This document shows positions 37,149 to 45,810 of a stretch of 64,000 nucleotides of DNA, in pieces; position 1 is the stretch's first letter; every line of letters begins with the position of its first letter. Position numbers and translations under genes: made by a program. The stretch comes from an uncultured Lacinutrix sp. GTDB taxonomy: Bacteria; Bacteroidota; Bacteroidia; Flavobacteriales; Flavobacteriaceae. The stretch is taken from positions 1 to 64,000 of the forward strand of contig CAKZMU010000023.1 in the NCBI GenBank assembly GCA_937129145.1, read 5' to 3'. The notes under the pieces were generated by a model. It was not told the DNA's origin, did not search any database, and was given only the letters and a program-made list of their open reading frames with translations.

Positions 37149-38186
37149 ATGAATGTTTGTTTTATAATGTACCCTTGGGAAGAAATTGATGCCGAAAACG
37201 ATACAAGTTTGGCATTAATGAAAGAATGTGCAAAACGTGGACATGGCGTTGCAATGTGTACGCCTGCAAATTTAACTATACGTAATAGTGTAACCAATGC
37301 ATTTTGTACAGTTATTGGTAGAATGGATAAAGTACCAAGTACCCTCAAAGCATTTTATAATAAAGCAGAATTAAGAGAAGAAATGTTGCCTCTTGCTGGT
37401 TTTGACGCTATCTTTTTTAGGGCAAACCCACCATTGGATCCATTAATGTTGAATTTTTTAGATTCTGTTAAAGATGATGTATTCATTATCAACTCCCTTC
37501 AAGGCATGCGTGAAGCTAATAATAAGCTATATACAGCAGCTTTTGGTGATGCACATAGTAACATTATTCCTGCAACGCATGTATCAAAAAACAAGGATTA
37601 TTTGGTGAAACAGATTAAAGAATCTGAAGCAGATAAAATGATACTAAAACCATTGAATGGCTTTGGAGGTTCTGGTGTAATTCTTATTGAAAAGTCTGCC
37701 ATGAACAATATTAACTCGTTATTGGATTTCTACGTAACTGGTGCTGATGGCTCTTCAAATTATGTAATTCTTCAAGATTATATTGAAGGTGCAGACCAAG
37801 GAGACGTAAGGATTTTATTGCTCAATGGCGAACCAGTAGGAGCCATGAAACGTGTTCCTGGAACTGATGACCATCGTTCCAATGTATCTGCTGGTGGAAG
37901 TGTACAAAAACATGCATTAACAAAAGAAGAAAAAGCGTTGTGTAAGCAAATAGGCCCAAAACTGGTAAACGACGGACTTTATTTTGTTGGTATTGATGTA
38001 ATTGGCGGGAAACTAGTGGAAGTTAATGTGATGTCTCCTGGAGGGATTACCTATATAAACAAAGTTTATAAACCTAAAGTGAAAGTGGAAGAGAAGGTAA
38101 TTGATTTTCTTGAAAGCAAAGTTGTTGATAAACTCCAAGCTTTTGATAGACGCACACGTTTGCGTAAAACTGTAGAAGACGCCTAA
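37149..38186 (+). CDS. ATP-grasp ligase, glutathione-synthetase-like
   Basis: 345 aa. An N-terminal pre-ATP-grasp domain (MNVCFIMYPWEEIDAENDTS) is followed by the ATP-grasp core: KPLNGFGGSGV (about 168-178), QDYIEGADQGDVRILLLNGEPVGAMKRVP, and the metal-binding end FVGIDVIGGKLVEVNVMSPGG. It is close to GshB, but no gamma-glutamylcysteine ligase is near, and the cell makes bacillithiol (bshA). It heads a tight cluster ending in a DUF1704 peptidase, so a peptide or amino-acid ligase role is at least as likely as glutathione synthesis. Confidence 0.85.
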   Translation: MNVCFIMYPWEEIDAENDTSLALMKECAKRGHGVAMCTPANLTIRNSVTNAFCTVIGRMDKVPSTLKAFYNKAELREEMLPLAGFDAIFFRANPPLDPLMLNFLDSVKDDVFIINSLQGMREANNKLYTAAFGDAHSNIIPATHVSKNKDYLVKQIKESEADKMILKPLNGFGGSGVILIEKSAMNNINSLLDFYVTGADGSSNYVILQDYIEGADQGDVRILLLNGEPVGAMKRVPGTDDHRSNVSAGGSVQKHALTKEEKALCKQIGPKLVNDGLYFVGIDVIGGKLVEVNVMSPGGITYINKVYKPKVKVEEKVIDFLESKVVDKLQAFDRRTRLRKTVEDA

Positions 38187-38192
38187 TATTTT

Positions 38193-39026
38193 ATGCCAAA
38201 TACCATCCAAATAGAGCCGCTAGTCTCTGCTAAATGGTTAAACAACCATTTAAATGATGACAACTTGCTCATTTTTGATGCAAGTATGAATAGGGTGACT
38301 TCCAACGAAAATGAAACCGAAAATTTTCAAATTCCAAGCACACAGTATTTTGATATAAAACATGTGTTTAGTGACACAAGTGCACCATTCCCAAGTACTG
38401 TACCTTCCGAAGAACAATTCACTAAAGAAGCTCAAAAACTTGGAATAAATAAAAATAGTATCATCGTGGTGTATGATGATAAAGGTATTTATTCTAGCGC
38501 AAGAGTTTGGTATTTGTTCAAATCTTTTGGTTTTAAAAATGTTGCTGTGCTAGATGGAGGATTGCCACAGTGGAAAAATGAAAATTATCCATTGGAAACA
38601 AAAAAAGAAAACTCAAAACTTAAGGGCAATTTTATAGCAAAGTATCGTTCTGAAAAATTTAAGTTTTTTGAAGATATTCAAGCATCAGCGAACAATGAAA
38701 AACACTTGATTATTGATGCACGTTCTGAAAACCGTTTTAAATGCTTAGTAACCGAGCCACGAAAAGGATTGCGTAGCGGAACAATACCAAATTCTGTTAA
38801 TATACCATATACCAAACTTTTGGAAAATGGCTGTGTCTTTAAATCAAAAGAAGGTATTGCGCAGGAATTTGAGGGTGTGAATGTGTCAAATAAACACTTG
38901 GTGTTTTCTTGCGGCTCTGGCATCACAGCTTGTGTTTTGGCTCTTGGTGCTGAAATAATTGGTAAAACAAATACATCAGTTTATGATGGCTCATGGACTG
39001 AATACGGAACATTAACAACTGACTAA
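38193..39026 (+). CDS. Two-domain rhodanese, mercaptopyruvate sulfurtransferase type
   Basis: 277 aa with two rhodanese domains. The N-terminal one lacks the catalytic cysteine, and the C-terminal one has it in VFSCGSGITACVLAL (about 240). The CGSGxT loop is characteristic of 3-mercaptopyruvate sulfurtransferases, in contrast to the CRxGxx loop of thiosulfate sulfurtransferases. The N-terminus LVSAKWLNNHLNDDNLLIFDAS is typical. It moves sulfur from mercaptopyruvate to a thiol or cyanide. It is 6 bases after the ATP-grasp gene. Confidence 0.9.
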   Translation: MPNTIQIEPLVSAKWLNNHLNDDNLLIFDASMNRVTSNENETENFQIPSTQYFDIKHVFSDTSAPFPSTVPSEEQFTKEAQKLGINKNSIIVVYDDKGIYSSARVWYLFKSFGFKNVAVLDGGLPQWKNENYPLETKKENSKLKGNFIAKYRSEKFKFFEDIQASANNEKHLIIDARSENRFKCLVTEPRKGLRSGTIPNSVNIPYTKLLENGCVFKSKEGIAQEFEGVNVSNKHLVFSCGSGITACVLALGAEIIGKTNTSVYDGSWTEYGTLTTD

Positions 39027-39028
39027 TT

Positions 39029-39358
39029 ATGGCACAACCACATTGGACTAAAGAAGAATTAGTAGCGTATATTTTATTATACACGGCACATTCAAATTTT
39101 GATGAATCAAATAAGGAACGTAATGTTATTATATCCAAGGTAGATATGCATACGTTTCAGAAAATTCATGATGAGTTTGATGAGGACAACGATTACCAAA
39201 GTATTCAAAAAATCATTCAAGGCGTTAAAGACCATAATTATGATGCTGACGAGCTAAAATCGTTATTTATTGATATTAAAATATTGTTTTTAAGCGATGG
39301 CGAATTTGATATTTTGGAGCGCAATATGTTTTTGTTCCTAAAAAAGATATTAAGCTAG
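39029..39358 (+). CDS. TerB-like helical protein
   Basis: 109 aa, all helical and acidic. W5-TKEELVAYILLYTAHSNFDESNKERNVI, then a second half SLFIDIKILFLSDGEFDILERNMFLFLKKIL, has the look of TerB/TerB-like domains (paired helices with acidic metal-binding residues). It is 2 bases after the sulfurtransferase and 3 before the amidohydrolase, so it is firmly in the same operon. Its role there is unknown. Confidence 0.65.
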   Translation: MAQPHWTKEELVAYILLYTAHSNFDESNKERNVIISKVDMHTFQKIHDEFDEDNDYQSIQKIIQGVKDHNYDADELKSLFIDIKILFLSDGEFDILERNMFLFLKKILS

Positions 39359-39361
39359 ACT

Positions 39362-40192
39362 ATGGAAAAACTATCAGTTGGCACAATTATAGAAAACATC
39401 AAAATACAAAAGCAGTTTCATGCAGTTGCTGATGATTATTCGTTTACCATAAAAATTGAAGACTACGCACCTTATGTATGTGCTGCTATACATGATGGCC
39501 ATCAGTTTAGAAAAGAACTTTGGAGTAATTGCTTGCATACGGAATACGACCGTTGGTATGAAGAAGACCCAGAAACCAAGAATATGATTGCTTCTCATCC
39601 AATTGTAATAGCTGGATGCGATTCACGCTTTGAATACGATTTAAACAGACCACCAGAAGAAGCCGTTTTTGAAACTGCTTGGGGAAAACAACTCTGGAAA
39701 AACCCTTTGCCTGAAGTACAAAAGCAAACATCGTTGGCAAAGCATAATGCCTTTTATAAAGTTGTGCACGCATTGATAGAGACTATTGAAACCAAATATG
39801 GCATTGCTATTGTGTACGATATGCACAGCTATAACTGGCAGCGTTGGGATAGGGAAGTCCCAACATGGAATTTAGGCACTAGTAATGTTGATAACAATCG
39901 TTTTGGTGAAGATATTGAGGCTTGGAGACAGAGTTTATCTGAAATGTCACTGACAAACAATATTAAATCAACCGCTTTAATCAACGACACCTTTTTTGGC
40001 AATGGATATTTCTTAAAATTTATTACCAATAGTTTTAAAAATACACTAGTTTTGGCTACAGAAATTGCTAAAGTGTATTGCGATGAATACCAGCAAGTTA
40101 ATTTTCCTGAAGTGGTCAATAGTGTTGAAACACAGCTAAAAGAACGACTTCCTAAACACGCTAAAGCATTTATAGAAAAGCACAGTAAATAA
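39362..40192 (+). CDS. N-formylglutamate amidohydrolase family protein
   Basis: 276 aa. The family's pattern is visible: AAIHDGHQFRKELW early, GCDSRFEYDLNRPPEEA, AIVYDMHSYN in the middle with the Asp/His pair, and a late TNSFKNTLVLATEIAKVYCDEYQ. The fold is that of zinc peptidase/amidases (carboxypeptidase-A-like clan). In histidine breakdown HutG makes glutamate from N-formylglutamate, but no hut genes are near. Here it lies between a TerB-like gene and the DUF1704 peptidase. Confidence 0.88.
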   Translation: MEKLSVGTIIENIKIQKQFHAVADDYSFTIKIEDYAPYVCAAIHDGHQFRKELWSNCLHTEYDRWYEEDPETKNMIASHPIVIAGCDSRFEYDLNRPPEEAVFETAWGKQLWKNPLPEVQKQTSLAKHNAFYKVVHALIETIETKYGIAIVYDMHSYNWQRWDREVPTWNLGTSNVDNNRFGEDIEAWRQSLSEMSLTNNIKSTALINDTFFGNGYFLKFITNSFKNTLVLATEIAKVYCDEYQQVNFPEVVNSVETQLKERLPKHAKAFIEKHSK

Positions 40193-40231
40193 TTACTTAG
40201 AAAAATCGTCCCACATTTGAAGGGTAGATAT

Positions 40232-41389
40232 ATGAAGCAAGAGATAATTACAGCAAACAAGACCTTATTGGAAATAGATGCGTATCTGGATACATTGGTT
40301 AAAAAAATTGAACTTTTAATCTATGTAAACCCTATAAATATTGAAAGTGAAAAAGAACGTTTTTTTACTTCCAAGTATTTATCTGAACCAGATTTTATCT
40401 ATCCAAATATAGGTTTTGATAAATTCAAACTGCATAAAGAGTTATTTTCCTTACCAATTAAAAAAATTGAAGATGAGCGACTTAAAAACTTATACGAAGA
40501 CATTATTTACTTCTATTCAGGGTTAATACAATCTATTGAAACCATTGGTACTGGTAGAAAGTTTTATTATAACAGCTTGCACTCGTTTGGGACTCCAACC
40601 GAACTCGATGTTGATAATGCTAAGTTTATTTTGCATTTTGAAGAAAATCTTGATGCCGAACATTTTAAGCCAAAGTATTCAGCTATAGAAACTGAGCAGT
40701 TTTTTAAAGATTACTCTAAGCGTTATGATTTTTCTTATAGCATAACACATTCTGAAACAATGGGAGCCATTGCTATGGTGCTAAACAACCAAAAAACATT
40801 AGTACTTAATAGCAACCACACATTTAGCGACAATGAAATTGGTGTGTTGACCAACCATGAAATTGGTGTACACATGGTCACAACCATGAATGCGTTATTG
40901 CATCCGCTAAAAATATTTTCTCATGGTTTCCCAAATAATGTGGAAACCCAAGAAGGACTCTCGGTTTTTAGTGAATATATGTCCAATAATTTAACCATTA
41001 AACGCCTTAAGGAATTGGCGTACCGTGTGTTGGCAGTAGATAGTTTAGCAAAAGGCTATTCGTTTTCCAAAACCTTTAGAATGTTGCATAGTGCTTACGA
41101 TTTAAACAAGCACGATGCTTTTTATATCACTACAAGAACGCACAGAGGTGGAGGGTTTACAAAAGATTATTTATACCTAACTGGCTTGAAAAAAGTGTAT
41201 GACTTGTATAAAAAAGGCGGCGATTTAGATGTTTTATTGACAGGAAAAGTGTCGTTGGAATATAAAAATGATATCGAATATCTTCAAGAGAAAGGATTGG
41301 CAGTAAAACCAAAACACATCACCGATTCGTTTGCCGAAAACAACAATACCAATAAAACTATTGACTTTATTTTAAGCAATTTGAAATAG
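40232..41389 (+). CDS. DUF1704 (QEGLA motif) zinc metallopeptidase
   Basis: 385 aa from ATG 40232; the longer frame starts with TTG. The metal-binding motif is HExxxH, seen in TNHEIGVHMVTTMNA (about 211-224), and the diagnostic QEGL follows in NVETQEGLSVFSEYM (about 245-259). The family includes the vertebrate tubulin tyrosine carboxypeptidase MATCAP. In bacteria it is often labelled flavohemoglobin expression-modulating, a label without sequence support. It ends the cluster that starts with the ATP-grasp ligase at 37149, and it may undo what that ligase adds. A terminator follows at 41528. Confidence 0.88.
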   Translation: MKQEIITANKTLLEIDAYLDTLVKKIELLIYVNPINIESEKERFFTSKYLSEPDFIYPNIGFDKFKLHKELFSLPIKKIEDERLKNLYEDIIYFYSGLIQSIETIGTGRKFYYNSLHSFGTPTELDVDNAKFILHFEENLDAEHFKPKYSAIETEQFFKDYSKRYDFSYSITHSETMGAIAMVLNNQKTLVLNSNHTFSDNEIGVLTNHEIGVHMVTTMNALLHPLKIFSHGFPNNVETQEGLSVFSEYMSNNLTIKRLKELAYRVLAVDSLAKGYSFSKTFRMLHSAYDLNKHDAFYITTRTHRGGGFTKDYLYLTGLKKVYDLYKKGGDLDVLLTGKVSLEYKNDIEYLQEKGLAVKPKHITDSFAENNNTNKTIDFILSNLK

Positions 41390-41527
41390 AAGATAATTCT
41401 TTTATCAAATAAAAAAGAGTTTTAACGATTATATGGTGCTTAAATTAAAATGCTTGTTTATATTTATAATCACCAAAATAAGTGTGCTAAGATTTACATT
41501 TAATTGTGTTAATTGTTAAATGTATTT

Positions 41528-41558
41528 AAACCCTAAAATTCGTTTTAGGGTTTTTTTA
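41528..41558 (+). terminator. Terminator of the ATP-grasp/DUF1704 operon
   Basis: AAACCCTAAAA (41528-41538), loop TTCG, TTTTAGGGTTT (41543-41553), then T. An 11-bp stem with a stable tetraloop. Its T run overlaps the stop codon of the convergent DCC gene. Confidence 0.92.
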
Positions 41559-41984
41559 TTCCAAAAATTTAGCTTTTAGTTCAGGCGTGGGAATCATACA
41601 AGCATCTTTTTTGCCATACCATTTGTATCTGTTTTTGGCAATATATTCATAGACCCAGTTTCTTATAAAAGTTGGTATTACATAAAAAATCACTAATAAA
41701 TTTCTAGGAAAACCCAATTTTGACGCAACTGCCAATGCTGCTGATGATTTTATTTTTAAACCTTTTTCTTCAGAATATAAAATAATGGAATCGGTTTTAG
41801 AAGTGTCTAAATCATACTTTTGTATAACCTCTTTGCCTGCTTGACTTTGCAAAGGCGCAAACATAAACACATTGTTTGCATCATGCTTAATCACATAATT
41901 AATGCTTGAATTGCAAAGGTTGCAAACACCATCAAAGAGTATTAATTGCTTATGTTTAGGGAGTTTATCCATTGCCATTTTCAT
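41556..41984 (-). CDS. DCC family thiol-disulfide oxidoreductase-like protein
   Basis: 142 aa. The family's signature DGVCNLCNSS (DxxCxxC, about 20-28) is followed by VIKHDANNVFMFAPLQSQAG and a YRWYGKKDACMIPTPELKAKF end. The fold is thioredoxin-like by family, with an unknown substrate. It has three possible ATGs within five codons; I keep the longest. A palindromic repeat sits just before its start. Confidence 0.9.
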   Translation of the reverse strand: MKMAMDKLPKHKQLILFDGVCNLCNSSINYVIKHDANNVFMFAPLQSQAGKEVIQKYDLDTSKTDSIILYSEEKGLKIKSSAALAVASKLGFPRNLLVIFYVIPTFIRNWVYEYIAKNRYKWYGKKDACMIPTPELKAKFLE

Positions 41985-41985
41985 T

Positions 41986-42032
41986 GTCTCTTCGAGTGAT
42001 TCTGAAAATTTTCAGAATTGTATCGAGAAGAC
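41986..42032 (+). repeat. Palindromic repeat before the DCC gene
   Basis: Core ATTCTGAAAATTTTCAGAAT (nearly a perfect palindrome, 41999-42018) inside outer arms GTCTCTTCGA and TCGAGAAGAC. This is a dispersed flavobacterial type; it carries no T run and does not look like a terminator. Confidence 0.65.
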
Positions 42033-42052
42033 ATAACAAAAATACGCCTTAA

Positions 42053-43819
42053 TTAAAGAGCATTCAAAAAACTATTTAGGTCTTGTTCTTTGTCCAAATG
42101 TAATTTTTTCTTTAATCGGTATTTAGATTTAAGCACGCTATCTGGCAATACATTGAGCATTGAAGCGATTTCTTTGGTAGATAAATTCATTCTTAAAAAG
42201 GATGCCAAACGTATTTCTTTTTCAGAAATATCTTCAGCAATTGCTTTTATTTTATTATCAAAATCATTGTGCACTTCAGAGAAATACGATTTAAATACTT
42301 CCCAATCTTTATCTTCGGCACTTTCTTTTTTGAGCAGCATAACCAAGCGTCTAAACTCAACTTTAAATAGCTCTGGTGATTTTTTAATCTTTTCTAAATT
42401 ATCTTTTAATTCTTGTATAAACGTGTTTTTCTGGACTAAATGTAATGTCTGACTTGTTAATTCTTTCTTTTTAAATTCAATCTCTTGTTTAAGGATTTCT
42501 TCTTGCTTTTCACGTTCAATCTTGTTTTTCTTCATACGCTGCTTAAACCCAAAATAGAGTAGTGCCGCAATGGTTATAAACGAGAACATGCCTATACCAT
42601 AAAGGGTTTTGGTTAGTTTGTCGTTTTCGGCTTGGGCATTAAGGGTTTTTATTTCTTCTTCTTGTAAAGCAATAGCTGCTTCTTTTTTTTCGGTTTCAAA
42701 TTTTAAGTGCAGTTCATTTATTTTGTCATTACTTTCTTTATTGAATATGGAGTCTTTTATTATACCAAACTTCTTTTTGTATTCAAGAGCATTTTTATAA
42801 TCTTTATTTCTTTCATAATATTTGGTAATTAAGCTGTAACCATCTAAAATGCCTCGTTTTATATTAGCTTTTAAATAAACATCCAAAGACTTTTTATAAT
42901 AATGAATGGCTTGGTCATCATTTTTTTCAAGTCCAGCAACCCTACCTAAATCTCTATAAATCATGGCAGTTAGTATTGGTTTATTTGTGTCTTCGGAAAT
43001 TTTTAGAGCCTTATTATACCAAATCTTGGCATTATTAAAATCCAATGCACGTTTGTATGCTTGCCCAATAAAATTGTACATTCTTGCTAAAGCAAAGGTG
43101 TCATTTACTTTTTTAAAATATGCAGCCGATTCTTGGTATTTTTGTATGGCTTCTTTGTAGTTTTTTCTCCTTAATTGTATATTAGCTATGTTTGCTTTCA
43201 CTCGCATTAAATTAGGTTGATTATTACTTTTAATATAGGCTGATTCAGCTTGTTCAAGATACTCAATGGATTTATTTATTTTCCCTGTATTCATATATAC
43301 ACCAGAAATATTAAGATAAAATCCAGCTAATTTTCCCTCAGAATACTCTAAGCTTTGTGCTTTTTTTAGTGCCTTTAATTGCGAATCCAAGGCATCATCA
43401 AAATTCCCTAGTTGCATTTGTGTAACTCCTAACATACTATAGGCACTTGCAACATCAGGTCCCAATTGTAGGCTGTCGAGTGTAGGAATGTTTTTTAAAT
43501 AGAGCTCTTCTGCCTTTTTAAGCTCTGCTTTTTCCATAAGGTAAAAAGCGCGCATAATGTTAGATTTAACATTATATTCAATATTATTAAGGGCTAAAGA
43601 TTCATTTTTTAATGTATCGATATACTTTATGGCAATTTCAGGTTTGTTTCCCATATAAAGTTTTCCTAGTTCCCAATACAATTTCAATTGAGCTTCGCCT
43701 TTTTGATTTTTTATAATGCCATTAATACTATCAATTTTAGTTGCCGTATTCTCATCTATGGCTTGTGAAAAACAAAATGCTGATGATAAGATTAGTGATA
43801 AGGAAAGAAGGGTTTTCAT
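42053..43819 (-). CDS. TPR-containing membrane regulator with LuxR-type HTH
   Basis: 588 aa. A signal or anchor peptide ending CFSQ (19) is followed by about eight TPR units (30-340) in the periplasm, a single helix (about 403-424, LYGIGMFSFITIAALLYFGF), a cytoplasmic coiled coil (about 425-480) and a C-terminal LuxR-like HTH (about 530-588, KEIRLASFLRMNLSTKEIASMLNVLPDSVLKSKYRLKKKL). This one-component design is common in Bacteroidota. It is divergent from the cytolysin gene and may control it. Confidence 0.88.
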   Translation of the reverse strand: MKTLLSLSLILSSAFCFSQAIDENTATKIDSINGIIKNQKGEAQLKLYWELGKLYMGNKPEIAIKYIDTLKNESLALNNIEYNVKSNIMRAFYLMEKAELKKAEELYLKNIPTLDSLQLGPDVASAYSMLGVTQMQLGNFDDALDSQLKALKKAQSLEYSEGKLAGFYLNISGVYMNTGKINKSIEYLEQAESAYIKSNNQPNLMRVKANIANIQLRRKNYKEAIQKYQESAAYFKKVNDTFALARMYNFIGQAYKRALDFNNAKIWYNKALKISEDTNKPILTAMIYRDLGRVAGLEKNDDQAIHYYKKSLDVYLKANIKRGILDGYSLITKYYERNKDYKNALEYKKKFGIIKDSIFNKESNDKINELHLKFETEKKEAAIALQEEEIKTLNAQAENDKLTKTLYGIGMFSFITIAALLYFGFKQRMKKNKIEREKQEEILKQEIEFKKKELTSQTLHLVQKNTFIQELKDNLEKIKKSPELFKVEFRRLVMLLKKESAEDKDWEVFKSYFSEVHNDFDNKIKAIAEDISEKEIRLASFLRMNLSTKEIASMLNVLPDSVLKSKYRLKKKLHLDKEQDLNSFLNAL

Positions 43820-43916
43820 ATAAACAGTGGTTGGTTTAACTTTTTAATCGCCATGTAAAATTATAGAAAATTACCTTACTAAATACATAGGCTTTCTTCT
43901 GTTGAATTTATCCAGT

Positions 43917-44053
43917 CTATATTTTGTCCATTAATAATGTTAGGGTTCGTATTCATAAACACTTCATAATCAATAATATAGTCTATTTAATTAGTTCTAG
44001 TGTCTATACTAATTTAAACAGAAATTTTCTATGCTGTCCATACTTTGTCCATG
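43917..44053 (+). promoter_or_regulatory. Two direct repeats between regulator and cytolysin genes
   Basis: CTATATTTTGTCCAT (43917-43931) and CCATACTTTGTCCAT (44038-44052) share 13 of 15 bases, 121 bases apart. Shorter CTATA/CTATT variants lie between them. The 302-base region holds no ORF. They could be sites for the divergent TPR-LuxR regulator. Confidence 0.4.
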
Positions 44054-44084
44054 CCAAAAATTAGATTTTAGCTTGGTTGCTCCA

Positions 44085-44092
44085 TAGTTTTG
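44085..44092 (+). promoter_or_regulatory. -7 box TAGTTTTG for the cytolysin-like gene
   Basis: TAGTTTTG matches TAnnTTTG exactly and lies 29 bases before ATG 44122. No TTG is found at 17-23 bases (TTA at 21), so it may need an activator. Confidence 0.5.
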
Positions 44093-44121
44093 AATTGTTG
44101 AATCACAAAAATTTAGAAATT

Positions 44122-45744
44122 ATGAAAACACAACAATTAACTATTAAGCAATGCATACATATTTTGTGTGTTGTTACTATCTTTTCTTTTTTTACTAGTT
44201 GTAGTAAAGAAAGCGTAGGCGATGACGATACTGTCTCGCAAAATAAGATTGAAGAATTTAATAATGCATTAGCAGCATTGAATAATTTTGAACAACCAGC
44301 AGAATCCATTCCAACCGAACTAAGTCAAGAAGCTCCAGAGCGCGATACCGAAGATATAAGTCTGGAATGTGTTGTAAAGCATTATAAAGCAGCACCAGGT
44401 TACAACGAATTACTTGCGCTAGACCCAACTAGCGATGTTATTTACCCTGGAGGGATGCTAAAAGGCGAGTCTATTCCAACAGGAGAATATATTGGTATTA
44501 ATGGAGGCAGAGCACCAATTACACTTTCGGTATCATTAGAAAATATTAATGGTACTGCCTCGGTAGAAGTAGAGAATCCTAGTTTATCAACGGTAAGAAA
44601 TGGTATAAGTAGTATTTTACAACAAGGTGTTAGTGGTGCTACACCTGCAAAAATCAATTTTGAATTGTCTGAAGTTTATTCCGAAGAACACTTAAATCTA
44701 GCTTTAGGAGCTAATTACAGAAGTGGCAACAGAAGCGTTTCGGCATCGTTTGATTTTTCTAATTCTCAAAAAAAATATAAGTACGTATTAAAATATTTTC
44801 AAGTGTATTACACCATTGATATGGACCTTCCAGAAAACAATAACCCTGGGTCACTGTTTAAAGAACTTCCAAATCTAAACTCTACCAGTCCAGTCATGGT
44901 CTCGTCGGTTAAGTATGGTCGTATGGTGTTATATACGATTGAATCTGATTACGAAAAAACAGATGTACAAGCAGCGTTTAGTGCTTCATTTGAATCGGCC
45001 GATGCCAATGGTAATGTTGGGTATCAAAATATTGTGAGTTCATCCAATGTCAAGGCTTTGGTAATTGGTGGCTCTGGCGAAGATGCTGCACAGGTAATTG
45101 CAGGGCCTTCAGGTGTTCATGAGTATATTACAAATGGTGGTAATTATTCTGCAGATTCTCCAGCTGCTCCTTTGGGTTATACCCTAAGATATATAAAAAA
45201 TGATTTCCCTATAGCCAAAGTTGTATTGTCGAGTGAATATGCAATACGTTCTTGTGATTTAGCCTATCCTAAATTTAAAGTAGAGCTTATGAGAATTCGC
45301 GTAAAAGAAACTCCAGGCGGTACTGAAGGTAGTCACCTTGAATTGTTTGGCAATGTTAGAGGTAGATTAAAGCAAGAAAATGGTGGCTATGTAAAAAATA
45401 GTGATGGCAGCCAACGAAAAGTGGAATGGAATAGAAGCGAAAGCAATAACTTACAGGTTGAAGGATATCATAATATTTATGAATCTATTGAATTTGAAGT
45501 GTATAGACCAAATTACGATGATGATTATGTTTACTTATCTGGTCATTTATACGATAAAGATTGGGGAGTAGATGATTTGGGCTTCAGGGATTTTAAATTT
45601 AAATTAAAGGATATACCATACAATCTACCTGGTAATCCTGATAAAACATTTTCTGATGATACGGAGTTTAACGTTCGGTTAGACTTTGATGAAAAGGCAA
45701 ACCATGAAGCAAGAGCATACTTTGCTGTAACAAGAATTAAATAA
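44122..45744 (+). CDS. Cholesterol-dependent-cytolysin-like lipoprotein
   Basis: 540 aa from ATG 44122; the longer frame adds 15 residues before the signal. The lipobox FFTSC puts the lipid on Cys27. Residues about 90-390 match the thiol-activated cytolysin core: LDPTSDVIYPGGMLKGES, YYTIDMDLPENNNPGSLF, SPVMVSSVKYGRMVLYTIES and a final SADSPAAPLGYTLRYIKNDF. The undecapeptide-bearing domain 4 is missing. About 170 residues of a beta-rich domain replace it (KFKVELMRIRVKE.., HLYDKDWGVDD). Pore formation is possible but membrane recognition must differ. It is a single gene with its own promoter and terminator. Confidence 0.85.
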   Translation: MKTQQLTIKQCIHILCVVTIFSFFTSCSKESVGDDDTVSQNKIEEFNNALAALNNFEQPAESIPTELSQEAPERDTEDISLECVVKHYKAAPGYNELLALDPTSDVIYPGGMLKGESIPTGEYIGINGGRAPITLSVSLENINGTASVEVENPSLSTVRNGISSILQQGVSGATPAKINFELSEVYSEEHLNLALGANYRSGNRSVSASFDFSNSQKKYKYVLKYFQVYYTIDMDLPENNNPGSLFKELPNLNSTSPVMVSSVKYGRMVLYTIESDYEKTDVQAAFSASFESADANGNVGYQNIVSSSNVKALVIGGSGEDAAQVIAGPSGVHEYITNGGNYSADSPAAPLGYTLRYIKNDFPIAKVVLSSEYAIRSCDLAYPKFKVELMRIRVKETPGGTEGSHLELFGNVRGRLKQENGGYVKNSDGSQRKVEWNRSESNNLQVEGYHNIYESIEFEVYRPNYDDDYVYLSGHLYDKDWGVDDLGFRDFKFKLKDIPYNLPGNPDKTFSDDTEFNVRLDFDEKANHEARAYFAVTRIK

Positions 45745-45754
45745 AATTTTAAAT

Positions 45755-45810
45755 ACAGTCGGCACCTAAAGTTGTAGATTCAACAACTTGGTGTTGGCTG
45801 TTATTTTTTT
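45755..45810 (+). terminator. Terminator of the cytolysin-like gene
   Basis: A long stem, ACAGTCGGCACCTAAAGTTGT (45755-45775, written here only as landmarks ACAGTCGGCACC and AAGTTGT), pairs with ACAACTTGGTG..GGCTGT (45783-45801) with a few G-U pairs, then seven T. It overlaps the end of mutS2 on the other strand. Confidence 0.85.

Noticed and set aside
37149..38186. Definite glutathione synthase gene
   Set aside because: The ATP-grasp fold is clear, but no partner ligase is near and bacillithiol synthesis is present, so I leave the symbol out.
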